A stretch of DNA of 64,000 bases from the NCBI GenBank assembly GCA_024529925.1, contig JAFEUB010001591.1:156501-220500 (forward strand), given 5' to 3'. Origin of the DNA: Ophthalmolycus amberensis (Eukaryota > Chordata > Actinopteri > Perciformes > Zoarcidae). The position numbers and the translations under genes were made by a program. The notes below the pieces were generated by a model. The model did no database searches. It saw only the letters and a program-made list of their open reading frames with translations, and was not told where the DNA came from. Below are positions 12,901-43,639 of this stretch, one piece after another; within the stretch, counting starts at the first letter, position 1, and every line of letters starts with the position of its first letter.

Positions 12901-14055
12901 TTGTAAATTCAGGCCATAGTCATGTTTGGATTTAAAGGGGCAGTTCTACATGTCAGTCAGTCTTCACGTCACTAGAAAGTGGAGCTCTCATAAGATAAAC
13001 GGCGCTAGAGGATTGGTGAAGAGCTGCAGGGCTAGCTAGTAAACACCTGATGCCGGTTGGCTCATGGCTAACACATTAGCAAGCCGTGGAGCAGTGCTAC
13101 CACCAGTCACAATAGATTTCTGAGCTTCTTGCCATCTTCAGCGGCCTCCGAATAATGTGTGTTCACCCAAAGCAGGTGGCTGACTCACAGCAGCAGAAAC
13201 TGACCTAAATCTGATGGTTAACTGGCGTTAATTTCTCCCCCTGACTGTGTGTCTGTGGTATGTAGATGATGTGTACCGCCTGTTTGTTGAGGCTGGATGC
13301 TGTGTAATTGCTGTGGTATGCACAAATGCAGCCCTGCCCCCCCCCCCCCCACACACACACACTGAGCCTGAAGAAGTATGAATATGTGTTTGCTGAGACA
13401 TGCTGCAAACAGCGACACACATTCATACTCGGTCTTCTCTTTATCTTTCTTCCTCTCATTCCAATGTTTCTGACTGCTCTCATGTCTTCACTCTAGTAGC
13501 TACAGGCAATTCCAGACACACTGTAAGTTATTGCATAGGTTGCCATTAATTTAACTCCCCCCCCCCCCCCCTCCTCGACAATCCCTGTGTGTATGAACTG
13601 AAGCGTGAACTGAAGCGTGAACTCCAGGACCCGCCACTACAAACTGCTTTCATGTTTCAACACCTTTTTTCAAATGAAACAACATGCGTGTGCAGAAAGA
13701 AAAGAAGACCTGTTAGTAAATGTACTTCAATGACATTATATGCACTAAGAAGTATTCTGTCTCTTTCACAGATGGATCCTGGCTACAGAGTTAGCAAGTT
13801 CCTGAGTCTGCTGAAGGATGAGGGAGCGTAAGTATTCTTGTCCTGTTCCTAACCCGACTCGTCAGTGACACTGAACACTCCCAGCACATCTGTCACTTTC
13901 ACCAGTCCTCATTTACAAATGTAGCAGATAAAGGAGAAAGAAAACTAGTTGGAAGCACTAACAGTTTACATTTTGATCATTGTATCAAGTGTGATTAATA
14001 ATAGACATGTTGTCTTTCTTTCCTCTGCAGACTGGGTTCTGATAAGTTCATCTAG
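456..14055 (+). CDS. nsf: nsf, vesicle-fusing ATPase (partial; 15 exons, N-terminus outside window)
   Basis: NSF is a hexameric AAA+ ATPase that binds SNARE complexes through alpha-SNAP and pulls them apart after membrane fusion. The exons join in frame: 456-525, 1333-1488, 2761-2960, 5050-5215, 5324-5398, 5592-5779, 6573-6668, 7176-7332, 7476-7609, 8295-8361, 8485-8564, 9745-9879, 10120-10233, 13772-13827, 14031-14055. This gives 1719 bases, or 572 residues plus TAG. Matching the D1 Walker A lysine to human K266 puts the first visible residue at about 174, so the full protein would be about 745 residues (human 744). D1 has GPPGCGKT, Walker B FDEID (E329) and SRH arginines R385/R388. D2 has GPPNSGKT (K549) and VVDDIERLLD (D604). 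All splice sites are GT-AG and phases agree. Only about 173 N-domain residues are missing. The C-terminus reads GALGSDKFI rather than the mammalian GASPLDFD. Teleosts may carry nsfa and nsfb; I cannot tell which this is. Confidence 0.96.
526..1332 (+). other. nsf intron (no gene seen)
   Basis: An 807-base AT-rich intron. It contains a short tandem ATATGATG array near 975-995. The polypyrimidine tract and CCAG acceptor sit at 1319-1332. Nothing else recognised. Confidence 0.8.
1333..1488 (+). CDS. nsf: nsf exon, N-D1 linker and start of D1
   Basis: Encodes GKAKTRESRQSIISPDWNFE and onward to FASRVFPADIVEQM, human residues about 197-248. This is the linker with the conserved FERMGIGGLDREF motif that leads into the D1 AAA+ module. 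Donor GTGAGT at 1489. Phase 1 at both ends. Confidence 0.96.
1489..2760 (+). other. nsf intron with a CNE-like block
   Basis: A 1.27-kb intron. Positions 2335-2460 are unusually rich in homeodomain-like cores (CAATTAG, TCATTAAG, CCATTAAAA) and look like conserved non-coding DNA. Runs of C occur near 1886 and 2290. No exon is supported. Confidence 0.6.
2761..2960 (+). CDS. nsf: nsf exon, D1 Walker A
   Basis: Encodes GCKHVKGILLFGPPGCGKT and continues to AEDEQKR, human residues about 249-315. It holds the D1 P-loop (K266) and NKYVGESEANIRKLF, the segment with the pore-loop YVG. Acceptor CAG at 2758-2760; donor GTGAGG at 2961. Confidence 0.97.
2961..5049 (+). other. nsf intron (2.1 kb)
   Basis: Holds a GT microsatellite running into a G run (4005-4048), a CA repeat near 4171-4190, and a 15-base C run (5025-5039) directly before the acceptor at 5049. 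No gene inside. Confidence 0.8.
4005..4048. repeat. GT microsatellite followed by G run
   Basis: About 17 GT dinucleotides run directly into ten G. Confidence 0.95.
5050..5215 (+). CDS. nsf: nsf exon, D1 Walker B
   Basis: Encodes LGANSGVHIIIFDEIDAICK through GVEQLNNILVI, human residues about 316-370. The FDEID contains the Walker B glutamate (E329). The acceptor follows a pure C run plus TGCTGCACAG. Donor GTGCTC is a weak match at +3 to +5. Confidence 0.96.
5324..5398 (+). CDS. nsf: nsf exon, D1 second region of homology
   Basis: Encodes [20 protein letters not shown] and VKMEI. It holds the two SRH arginines (human R385, R388) that act across the subunit interface. Introns on both sides are short (108 and 193 bases). 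Phase 1 at both ends. Confidence 0.96.
5592..5779 (+). CDS. nsf: nsf exon, D1 helical subdomain
   Basis: Encodes GLPDERGRIQILHIHTAKMR through VRAAQSTAMNRHIK, human residues about 396-458. This is the four-helix lid of D1, with the NYSGAELEGLVRAAQSTA signature. Acceptor CCAG; donor GTACTA. Confidence 0.96.
6104..6140. repeat. TG microsatellite
   Basis: Uninterrupted GT/TG dinucleotides, 37 bases. Confidence 0.95.
6252..6289. repeat. C homopolymer plus AC repeat
   Basis: Twenty-three C followed by about seven AC units. Confidence 0.95.
6573..6668 (+). CDS. nsf: nsf exon, D1-D2 junction
   Basis: Encodes 32 residues beginning ATNTVEVNTETAEKLQVSRL and ending NDIKP, human residues about 459-490. 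It is less conserved than its neighbours, as expected for the D1 end and D1-D2 linker. Donor GTAAGT. Confidence 0.94.
6669..7175 (+). other. nsf intron (no gene seen)
   Basis: A 507-base AT-rich intron. Its last 50 bases are a CTCG/CT simple repeat (about 7125-7166) that doubles as the polypyrimidine tract of the next acceptor. Confidence 0.8.
7176..7332 (+). CDS. nsf: nsf exon, start of D2
   Basis: Encodes AFGTNQEDYASYIMNGIIRW through TPLVSVLLE, human residues about 491-542. Almost identical to the mammalian sequence from memory. Donor GTAGGA, phase 1. Confidence 0.97.
7476..7609 (+). CDS. nsf: nsf exon, D2 Walker A
   Basis: Encodes GPPNSGKTALAAKISEDSQF through AKCQAIKK, human residues about 543-587. 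The D2 P-loop lysine (K549) is present. D2 mainly binds ATP to hold the hexamer. Human has GPPHSGKT, so Asn replaces His inside the loop. Confidence 0.97.
7610..8294 (+). other. nsf intron holding a dispersed fish repeat
   Basis: The left half is a dispersed repeat (see 7691-7918). The rest is unremarkable intron. Confidence 0.7.
7691..7918 (+). repeat. dispersed teleost repeat, tail TCCTACACACTGCTCCTTTAA
   Basis: The segment from TTAAAACGAGCTGTTTATAT to the tail CACACTGCTCCTTTAAG matches, from memory, a very common interspersed element of spiny-rayed fish genomes. A related tail (TCCTACACACTGAACCGTTTA) recurs near 11013-11033. No protein is encoded. Confidence 0.6.
8295..8361 (+). CDS. nsf: nsf exon, D2 Walker B
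   Basis: Encodes IFEDAYKSQLSCVVVDDIER and LL, human residues about 588-609. The VVDD pair is the D2 Walker B (D603/D604). The acceptor is ATAG; donor GTAAGA. Confidence 0.96.
8485..8564 (+). CDS. nsf: nsf exon, D2
   Basis: Encodes [20 protein letters not shown] and LKKPPPK, human residues about 610-636. Acceptor TCAG; donor GTACCA. Confidence 0.96.
8565..9744 (+). other. nsf intron with a GC-rich core
   Basis: Contains a GT repeat (8706-8728), a GC-rich block at about 8900-9120 that stands out from the AT-rich intron, a pyrimidine-rich stretch (about 9130-9300) and a TTG repeat (9593-9626). Overlapping short frames on both strands carry no known domain. Confidence 0.6.
9593..9626. repeat. 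TTG trinucleotide repeat (about 11 units)
   Basis: A perfect TTG/CAA array inside an nsf intron. The polyglutamine-like minus frame across it is an artefact. Confidence 0.95.
9745..9879 (+). CDS. nsf: nsf exon, D2 SRH region
   Basis: Encodes GRKLLIIGTTSRRDVLKEME through GEQLVEALE, human residues about 637-681. The donor GTACCA is followed at once by a CA repeat. Confidence 0.96.
9887..9943. repeat. CA microsatellite at nsf 5' splice site
   Basis: About 28 CA units beginning 8 bases into the intron. Confidence 0.95.
10120..10233 (+). CDS. nsf: nsf exon, D2 helical subdomain
   Basis: Encodes LLGSFQEVERASIAKAVKGQ through IGIKKLLMLIEMAVQ, human residues about 682-719. The KKLLMLIEM helix is strongly conserved. 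Acceptor TGCAG; donor GTGAGG. Confidence 0.96.
10262..11240 (+). repeat. dispersed fish repeat, interrupted by two insertions
   Basis: The left part (10262-10437, with TTTGGCCCAGACTGAAAT and CAACAACTATTGGA) and right part (about 11031-11240, with TTAGCATGCTAA-like and AACATTATACCTGCTAAACA) look like one element. The same order occurs uninterrupted in the copy at about 48120-48540. Two other units (10438-10875 and 10876-11030) sit between. Confidence 0.6.
10438..10875 (+). mobile_element. non-autonomous TIR element (MITE-like), copy 1
   Basis: Begins TTAAAGGGGACGTATC and ends near GGAACCTTTAAG. The inside matches the copy at 54350-54722 closely, for example GTTTTAGCGCCTGTCTCTTT. The ends are roughly inverted and flanked by TTAA-like sequence, as in a small non-autonomous DNA transposon. 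No transposase. Confidence 0.65.
12126..12600. mobile_element. candidate MITE with TIR TGCACCAACA
   Basis: The left end carries TTTACACCAACAGCATTTAA. The right end, reverse-complemented, reads TGTTGCACCAACAAGGATTC. Several internal TTGCACCAAA/TTGGTGCAAC words repeat the motif in both orientations. No coding capacity. I could not fix the exact borders or target-site duplication. Confidence 0.45.
13772..13827 (+). CDS. nsf: nsf penultimate coding exon
   Basis: Encodes MDPGYRVSKFLSLLKDEG plus two bases of Ala, human residues about 720-737 (MDPEYRVRKFLALLREEG). Acceptor CACAG; donor GTAAGT. Confidence 0.95.
14031..14055 (+). CDS. nsf: nsf last coding exon and stop
   Basis: Completes Ala and reads LGSDKFI then TAG. 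The acceptor CTCTGCAG is strong. Mammalian NSF ends in SPLDFD, so the last seven residues differ completely while exon position and phase are conserved. Shorter than any ORF scan would report. Confidence 0.85.
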
Positions 14056-14403
14056 ACTCAGTGGAGCCACATAGTAAAGAAAGAGCATCCTGCAACGGTA
14101 AGACTGCAGGGCTTGCATCAGGCTACACGGTCGCATTCACTACTCGCCACTTCCTGTCCGGGGTTCAAGGGAGCTAACGCAGAAATCTGTAAAATGTTTA
14201 TGCATGTAAAAAAAAAAATGAAACATACAAGTGCTGGAAAACTGTAGACGTGCCTTTTAATTTAAAAATCAACATTTTGCATCAGTATATCATTTTGTTA
14301 TTCAGATTCCACTATTTAATGTTGTTGTTTTGCAATTTATGCTTCAAAATAGTTGTATTTTTTATCATAAAAGTCACAAATTTCATTCACCAAATTGTTT
14401 TAG

Positions 14404-15005
14404 AAGAATAGTTTGACGTTTTTGGAGATACGCTTATTTGATGAGAAGATGAAAAACACTTTCACGTCTGTTTGGTGGATACGTTAAGTTAAAGCTAGCC
14501 ACAAGTTAGCTTAGCTTAGCACACCAACAGCTCAGCTTAAAGGTCTTTGGACACTTTTGTGCGATTCATTTGAACGTCGATATATATATTTTTTTCAAAC
14601 TGTTGTTTTTGTTGAGTACTTCCACACAGAAGGTGAATAGAGTGAGGTTGATTTTTCTGAACTTTTGCATCACGAATAAAGTCCTCAACCAATCACGTTG
14701 TGCGGAATAAGCATATTCACAATGTATACTGTACAACAACACGGCTAACTATATTATTCACTTCAACCTGGACAAAGGCAGTGCAGACCAGATCCACTCC
14801 TTCTGTTCGTACCTTTCACAATAAAAGACATACACAGAGTAACTTTATGTATTTTTGCTAAAAGGTGTGTGTAGACGCCTTCAAACCAACAAGGTGTGTA
14901 TTTGTGGGCTGTTATTCCTGGAGTTTTGTCATAAATAACCTCACTGTTTCCAGTCTTTATGTTAAGCTAACTAGCTGCTCTTTCTTGGCGAGAAAGTAAA
15001 CCTGT
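14404..15005. repeat. foldback-type dispersed fish repeat
   Basis: Starts with AGTTTGACGTTTTTGGAGAT and a TTAGCTTAGCTTAGCA block. It ends with TTAAGCTAACTAGCTGCTC then TCTTGGCGAGAAAG. The two ends resemble inverted halves of a known teleost element (from memory), with unrelated sequence between. Confidence 0.5.
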
Positions 15006-15369
15006 GGAATTATTGATTACTATTCTTTATCTCTGGCTATCTATAGTCCGTAGTAGAGACATTCTGAGGGTATGCCTGTTTAACTGTATGGATGTCCACA
15101 GTGACTTTTCATTGCGGGCACTATAATCACATAAAACTATAAGAACAAGCAGACTGCGGCAGCGTCATGGGGGGAATTTCACAAAATGGGATTAGAAATT
15201 TCTCCAGATAACCGTAAAACTATTGTCCTACATCCGCATGTTGATGATGGCAAAGTTCCAGAAGACATTCCTCTTTGTTTTAAAGTTATCTGGCTAATCC
15301 TGCTCTGTGAGACGCGTCCCACGAGGACGGGCTGCCCAGGGTGACGCCGAACAACATGAAAAACTCTGA

Positions 15370-15740
15370 GCAACTTTTCAACTTGCAGCCGGAGCTTTGC
15401 CTCTTCTCATCTCCGCCTCCAGAGACGCGCCGTATAGTTAGCGCGCGGCGTGCCTAAAAATAGGTCGACTACACAGGTGCTCTCCTGTGGCGGCACGTCT
15501 CCCTCGCACGCCTGTCTCCTCTCACTTTTGTTTGTCTCTGATCACTCAGCTGCGGAGGAACGGAAGCCCGAGAGAGAGAGAGAGGCTGGCAGGAGGAAGC
15601 GAGCGAGAGATGAGTTCCCATCTTTCTCGCTCTCTCTTTGCGTCCTTTCCCTCCCGTCCCCAAAGCTCGGTGCGCTTCTCTCTGCACTGCAGCAGCAACC
15701 AACCAGGCGAACCGCCTCCTCTTCAGCACTATGTGAACAT
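15370..15740. promoter_or_regulatory. CpG-rich patch with a perfect MEF2-type site
   Basis: CpG-dense DNA in an AT-rich surround. CTAAAAATAG at 15454-15463 fits the MEF2 consensus. A GA repeat follows near 15572-15586. It could be a promoter, enhancer or UTR exon. Open frames exist on both strands without recognisable protein. Confidence 0.35.
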
Positions 15741-16064
15741 GTAACATAACACACACACACACACACGAGCAGTGTTTGTGGTATCTGTGTATATTGCGTT
15801 TTGCAGAAGACTAGTGCTGTAATCGCCATGTGATGCCCCAAGAATGTCTTTGGGTTATTATATATATACATAAAAAGAGTCCGGGCAAAAGATTTAGAAA
15901 CATTTGTATGGCCGTAGATGTGCATGCACAAACACTAATCACAACACTGTTTGTTTATAAAGGACACATTTGTTTTATGTAATCCGATCATTCCAAAGAC
16001 GGCTCCATCTCTTGAAGATCTCACTTTGTTCTTAATGTACTTGCTCGTGTCTTTTTATTTTATG

Positions 16065-16070
16065 AATAAA
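16065..16070 (+). terminator. candidate nsf polyadenylation signal
   Basis: AATAAA on the plus strand in AT-rich, UTR-like DNA. The alternatives at 14675 and 14820 are nearer the stop. Which is used is unknown. Confidence 0.35.
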
Positions 16071-17273
16071 TTAATTATATTGCTACTACTAAGAAGAAAC
16101 TCTGCATTATGTGATATGAATGAGGGAATGAATGACCAGCAAATGTTATAAAGTGAGTCACCTCACACCACGGGGGCTCATGCTGCTTTAAAGATGTGTT
16201 TCTATCATAAAGTACAGGAGTCCGGCAAACGATCCTCAGACTAATATGAAGGAGTTTCTTCCAAAACCTCTCTCTATGAAAACCTTAGTGCCAATCTAGC
16301 TCCAGTTGTTTTAATTACCAAGTGTTCCTGGCATGTTGAACTCATAAGAACGTGTCTTTATAATTATGATCGAGTGTAATTATCTCGTAATCATGACACA
16401 CTTGAGGTCTCGTGATGAGATGAAGCTCCTCAGACATTCGCGGTTAACCTCCACAGCTTCTGCAGCATGTTGTGTGAGAGTCACACAGCTCAACAGGAAA
16501 ACACAGTCTGCTGTTTAACCAAGTAGCTCCTGCAGAACGTCTGTGTGGGCGCCGGTGGGACTTCTCCCCCGGGTGCAGATTTCTTGTCCTTCAGGATTGT
16601 GGACCCAAAGTTGCAGAACATATTTCTTTCAGGTGTTAATAACAGGAGCATGCTGCAAATGGAGATTATGTTGCGACCATTTCTTGAATTTGTATTTTGT
16701 GTCCCATAATTCTACATTTCTTGTATGTTTTTGATAATTGAGATGTGATTGTGTCACCTCATCTGGATTGTATGTCCTCTAAAATGTAACTTCTGTACAG
16801 TGCAAATTAACAGCCAATTCTTTAATAAGAATCCATATTTATGACTGGCATTATTCTATATTTTTTGTTGTTAACAAATGCCACAAAAAGACCAAAACCA
16901 ACAATGCGTTTGTCTGTCTTACAATATAAGTAAAAAGTTTAATTTCGTCCTTCAACATCTTCTCGGCGTAGTTTTTCACAAATGTTACTCAAACAGGAGG
17001 AAATAGTGAATTGTTTGGGGACTATTTTCAGGGGCGGATTAATCCACATTTGGTGCTGTAGTGAGTATTTCGAGCTGCCGGACCGTGTGATTGAAGATGA
17101 ATCGTGTGTTCATGGTAATAAAAGAATAGTTTTAATAGGTTTTGGACAACACAGGAAGAAGATATGTCGCTGTTGGTTATTTTGATTGAATTAGTTTTTT
17201 AAATGCCTCATTTTAAAATGGATGTAACTGTAGAAGAGAGTAAGGTATCTAAAGATGAGATATGTAACTAATA

Positions 17274-17279
17274 TTTATT
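17274..17279 (-). terminator. candidate wnt3 polyadenylation signal
   Basis: AATAAA on the minus strand (TTTATT on the plus strand), the first one I found downstream of the wnt3 stop. It would give a 3' UTR of about 2.15 kb. Confidence 0.45.
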
Positions 17280-39794
<22,515 letters not shown>

Positions 39795-39807
39795 GAGGTA
39801 AGCCTTG

Positions 39808-39810
<3 letters not shown>

Positions 39811-39862
<52 letters not shown>
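39811..39862. repeat. TG/CA microsatellite next to wnt3 start
   Basis: About 26 dinucleotide units beginning 17 bases upstream of the wnt3 ATG. Confidence 0.97.
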
Positions 39863-39868
<6 letters not shown>

Positions 39869-40352
39869 GGTAAAAAAACCCCGGATCAATACATAGAACT
39901 TCCAGCAGGCAGTGAAGAAGAAGAAGTGTTTCCAGGAAGAGACGCTTTAGGGCAGCTTGATTGTTGAATGAGGGTTGAAGATTAAAAATGATATTGAGAG
40001 GAAAAAAAAAAAGATCTTCCTCCTGTTTTCCCCCTTCTTTGAGTCGGGCCAGGAAAGTGTGTCTGTCTCCTAGTAGTTAAGAGAATAAGTGTCTCTCACA
40101 CACATGCACACACGCTACCCGTCCTCTCCTTCCCTCCCTCTCTCTGAGGTTCTTCCCTAAGGTAGATATCTTTTTCTCTCTCTCTCTCTACTTTTTTCTC
40201 CCTCAGGATGCCTCATCCACAGGCCCAATATTAAAGGAGGGAGGGGGGAGGGGGGGGGGGGAGAATGAGGTTTGGAGATGTCAGCTGGCAAGCCAATCAC
40301 AGAAGATGGCCTTAGGTTACGAAAAAAAAAAAAAATTATTATTCGTTCCCAT

Positions 40353-40362
40353 CTGTCAATCA
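40353..40362 (-). promoter_or_regulatory. PBX/MEIS (PREP)-type site
   Basis: TGATTGACAG on the minus strand fits the composite PBX-MEIS/PREP consensus. About 560 bases upstream of the wnt3 ATG. A single ten-base match. Confidence 0.35.
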
Positions 40363-40735
40363 CACGCCACCCCCTGGTAATGTGGAAAAGAAAGGAAAGA
40401 GTGAAAAGAGGGGAGGGAGGGAAATAAGAGAGAGGGAGGTATGGAGGAGGGACGCGCAAAGAAAAGGTAGAGAGTAGAGTAGAGTTGTTACTCAACTTGT
40501 TTCATGTGTGATCATTGAGGGGGAAAAAAGTCCCTCCGTTTACGTCGGCGAAGGGATGAAAGCCAGCGTCTCCTGCAGAAGACTCAGCTCGGGGGCTTTA
40601 GCTGACGTACATGTTGACGCATTGATTTTTTAGGGGTTGTGCCCTGACTAATTGATCCGGATATATACTGTGCACACACACACACACACACGTCAACACA
40701 CGCATAATCTCCGTCCTGCTTACAGGGATATATAT

Positions 40736-40742
<7 letters not shown>

Positions 40743-40766
<24 letters not shown>

Positions 40767-40767
40767 C
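40743..40767. repeat. TA microsatellite
   Basis: Perfect TA dinucleotides. A CA repeat lies just to the left (about 40674-40691). Confidence 0.95.
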
Positions 40768-40789
40768 AGTGGATTTTCTAAATTGTTGT

Positions 40790-40940
40790 CCGCCCTCCCC
40801 ACCAGGGGAAGGACATAAAAGGCGACACAATAAAGCCATAAACTGCGGCGGTGGCTGGGCCAGGCATCCAGCGGCCCAAAGGCGACACATTTTACATCAA
40901 TACTATTGTCATTGTGATGGGGCTGTGGGGCGAGCAGCCG
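40790..40940. other. conserved-looking upstream block of wnt3
   Basis: Contains CATAAA- and CATTGT-type words (CDX- and SOX-like) in complex sequence between simple repeats. Candidate enhancer or distal promoter. Texture only. Confidence 0.3.
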
Positions 40941-42959
40941 CGGGGACAAGGGGGGAGGACGGAGACGGGGAGAGAGAGAGAGAGAGAGAGCCAGACAGAC
41001 AGACAGGGTGAAGGAGGAGGGTGGGACACTTGTGATGGACCTCTTAGCCTGAAGTAACCAGTGCGCTTGATTCTCACACACACACGCAAGGAAACTGATC
41101 AGGACGAATGCAAACAAGATACCCGGCAGAGATCAAACAGAGTGATAACAATCTAGTGAGGAGGTTCGTCTCAAAGGATTATCAGTCAGTCGTGGAAAGA
41201 ACGACCGCCGACGACATTTGTGAAAGCAGTAGTGAAGGGTTTCATCGGTAGAAGGTTCATCACAGAACATTACTTTTTTTCAGAAAAGTGTGGCTCTGGA
41301 GTTTCTCTAACATCACTTTGAATGTTAATGTAGAAGTCTGTGTTACGGTTGTAGTTTCTGTAGATGAATTTCAGGACAGTTCCCTCGTTGGTGACATGAT
41401 TAAATAAGCACAATCGTAGTTTTTTACTTCATCTGTAAACGAGACTTGAAGGCCTTTTTGACTTGTCACTTTAACACATTATGAATCTGTTTACAAGTGA
41501 TTAGAGCAGATGGATTACCTGATGGGTTTCACAACATGTTGAGTGTGTGCTGCCGTGTGGAAGACAGCCTTTAATAAGTTTTATTAATTTCATCTGGATT
41601 TGATATTGTAGCAACAAAAAAACTGAAAACAGAATGGAAATAATATTCGTGGCCCAAACCCAATTGCAGACATTTGATACCTGCGTTTGTTTGTCGTAGA
41701 TTAGAGTCAGGAGACTCGAATATTTCACTGTCGTCAAACACCAAGTTTGTCATGGACACGTCACTCCAACACAAGTCTTATTTTGGATATCCTTAAATAT
41801 CCCAAATATCCATGAATGTTGTCTTTTCCTGGTTTTAAAGTCTGCATAACAATGAAGTGATGTAATACTCTGAATTACCACACTGTTATAGCTGTTGTAT
41901 TATTATTCTTTACCCGCGTAGTCATTATAGCCACAATACTGATGATTATTTAAAAAGAAGAATATTTTGTTAAAAGACCAACAGTCAACCCGACAATATT
42001 GCCACAATATCGATTTCGAGGTATTTGGTCAAACATATGGTGACACATCTCCCAGCATTAACTGTCACTCTTAATTTATTTTAAATAGCTTCTACTTCTA
42101 TAAAACAAGCAGACAGCTTCCCCCTCGATAGGTTTGGGTCAGGATTACATTTCTACACTGACAGAACTTCTATCTCTGGTACAGTATTTTCTAGTTGAGT
42201 TATGAAACATCTCTGTTGCTTTGCGGGGGCCGAGGTCCCTCTGCTGAGGACCTCCAGAGAGCGAGAGAGGGAGTTCAGAGAGGACCAAAGGGGGCTGGAA
42301 GGTCGCTCAGCAGGGGCTGGGAGCGTGCACTCTGCAGGGAGAGAGAGAGCGGTGACCACAGTCTGGAGGTCAGTGGTGGAGTGTTTTATTCCTCCTTAAC
42401 AAAGAAGACAGGGAAACAGGCAGTGAGTGAGCAGCACTCGACCTACCGCCCTGTTTGAGAGGAAGGAGGGGGGGGGGCTCTAAATGTGACAATAATTGAT
42501 GGATATCTTTTGTGAAACTTGTATGAATCGCGCTCTCCTGCCAGTCATGGTGGGGAGTCCTCTACATTATACCAACTAAAAAAAAATATGGCTTCTCAAT
42601 GCCTCGGGTGGAGCATGTCAGAGCGCTGCTGACAACGACGCGGGTCTGCTTTCGATCACGAACATCGTCGTGTGTTACGGCATCGCCAGAAATGTGCCGA
42701 GCTCAGCTCTGGGCTACGACAGCGGTCTAATTTACGAGTGCAGGCGAGAGGAATCAGTCTGCGGTCTGCATCTGAACAACATTGGAACCACGTTTTCCCA
42801 GGTCGAGGCCACAAGTGCAACGTGAACTGTCTGGGGGGGGGGGGGGGGGGAGCGATTTTTAGGGTCAAGAAGATTGGAAGACGATGGTGTTTTCTGCGAA
42901 CCTCTGCAGAGGAAGGCCTCGGTGTGTCTGCACCAGTACAGCACAGGAGGAGGGAGTGT

Positions 42960-42990
<31 letters not shown>

Positions 42991-43639
42991 GGGGGGGGGC
43001 ACACACAGCGGCCCCCTACTGGGCCGGTTTCTACGGTGACCTGAGAAAGGCCGTAACCAGGTCCGGCTCTTTCTCAGGCCTAATCAGCGCATTACCACAA
43101 AGAAGGACATGTGTTCGCCCCCTCCACCTCTCAACCCTCCCCACTCAATCCGACCAGCATGGCTGGACACAGGCAGCCAATAAAACCAGGATTAGGAGGG
43201 TATCTACACACACTGGGCTGTAGCGAAAAAGTTCCTGAACACGCCCAATCCCGCCCTGCTCCCTTCACAAACTTCTTTTCATCCCTTCTCTTGTCTCTCA
43301 TTCCTTCCATCTTTCACTTTATTTCACTTGCTCCCATGTTTGTATCCTTCCCTCTCTGCCTCCTCCCTTTTCAGAGCCCTCGCACCGTAAGCTCTTCACA
43401 CAAAGGGGCATCCAGAAATTACTCATTTTGCCGGAGCAGTTTCGGCAAATTCCCAATGCCTCTGTGCCCGCCCTCCCTCTTTATGCTTTTTTGTTTGTTT
43501 GTTGCTGTTATGATAATGAAATGTGCTCCATCACAATGACAAAGCCGTGCATGCGTTTGGCTGCGTACGTGTGCATGGGTGAATTTATGTGGATTCACCC
43601 TCCTTTACTTATTTTGGCATGAATTCACGCTCCTCTAAA

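Larger units (their letters stand above)
10234..13771 (+). other. nsf intron (3.5 kb), repeat-filled
   Basis: The longest nsf intron in the window. Left part: nested dispersed elements (10262-11240). Middle: a candidate MITE (about 12126-12600). Right: C runs near 13330-13347 and 13557-13571, and a doubled GAACTGAAGCGT unit (13594-13623). No exon found apart from the flanking ones. Confidence 0.7.
14056..17270 (+). other. nsf 3' UTR and convergent intergenic region
   Basis: After the stop, plus-strand AATAAA signals lie at 14675-14680, 14820-14825 and 16065-16070, so the nsf 3' end could be any of these. A strong donor-like CG|GTAAGA at 14098 may open a 3' UTR intron. A dispersed repeat covers about 14400-15005. 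A CpG-rich patch covers about 15370-15740. The stretch 15750-17200 is AT-rich and UTR-like. Confidence 0.5.
39795..40700 (-). promoter_or_regulatory. wnt3: wnt3 5' UTR and proximal promoter (inferred)
   Basis: DNA directly upstream of the wnt3 ATG. It contains a long TG/CA repeat (39811-39862), a PBX/MEIS-type site TGATTGACAG on the minus strand (40353-40362) and a CCAAT on the plus strand near 40293. The transcription start cannot be placed from sequence. Confidence 0.4.

Noticed and set aside
15450..15931. Overlapping 85-129 residue frames on both strands in the CpG-rich patch
   Set aside because: CpG-rich DNA lacks stops; frames include GA and CA repeat translation and resemble no protein.
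40584..41117. 177-residue minus-strand frame
   Set aside because: Built from CA, TA and GA microsatellites (Tyr-Ile and Leu-Ser tracts).
42672..43223. 183-residue plus-strand frame
   Set aside because: Includes G-run and GT-repeat translation, open frames on the other strand, no domain and no splice partners.
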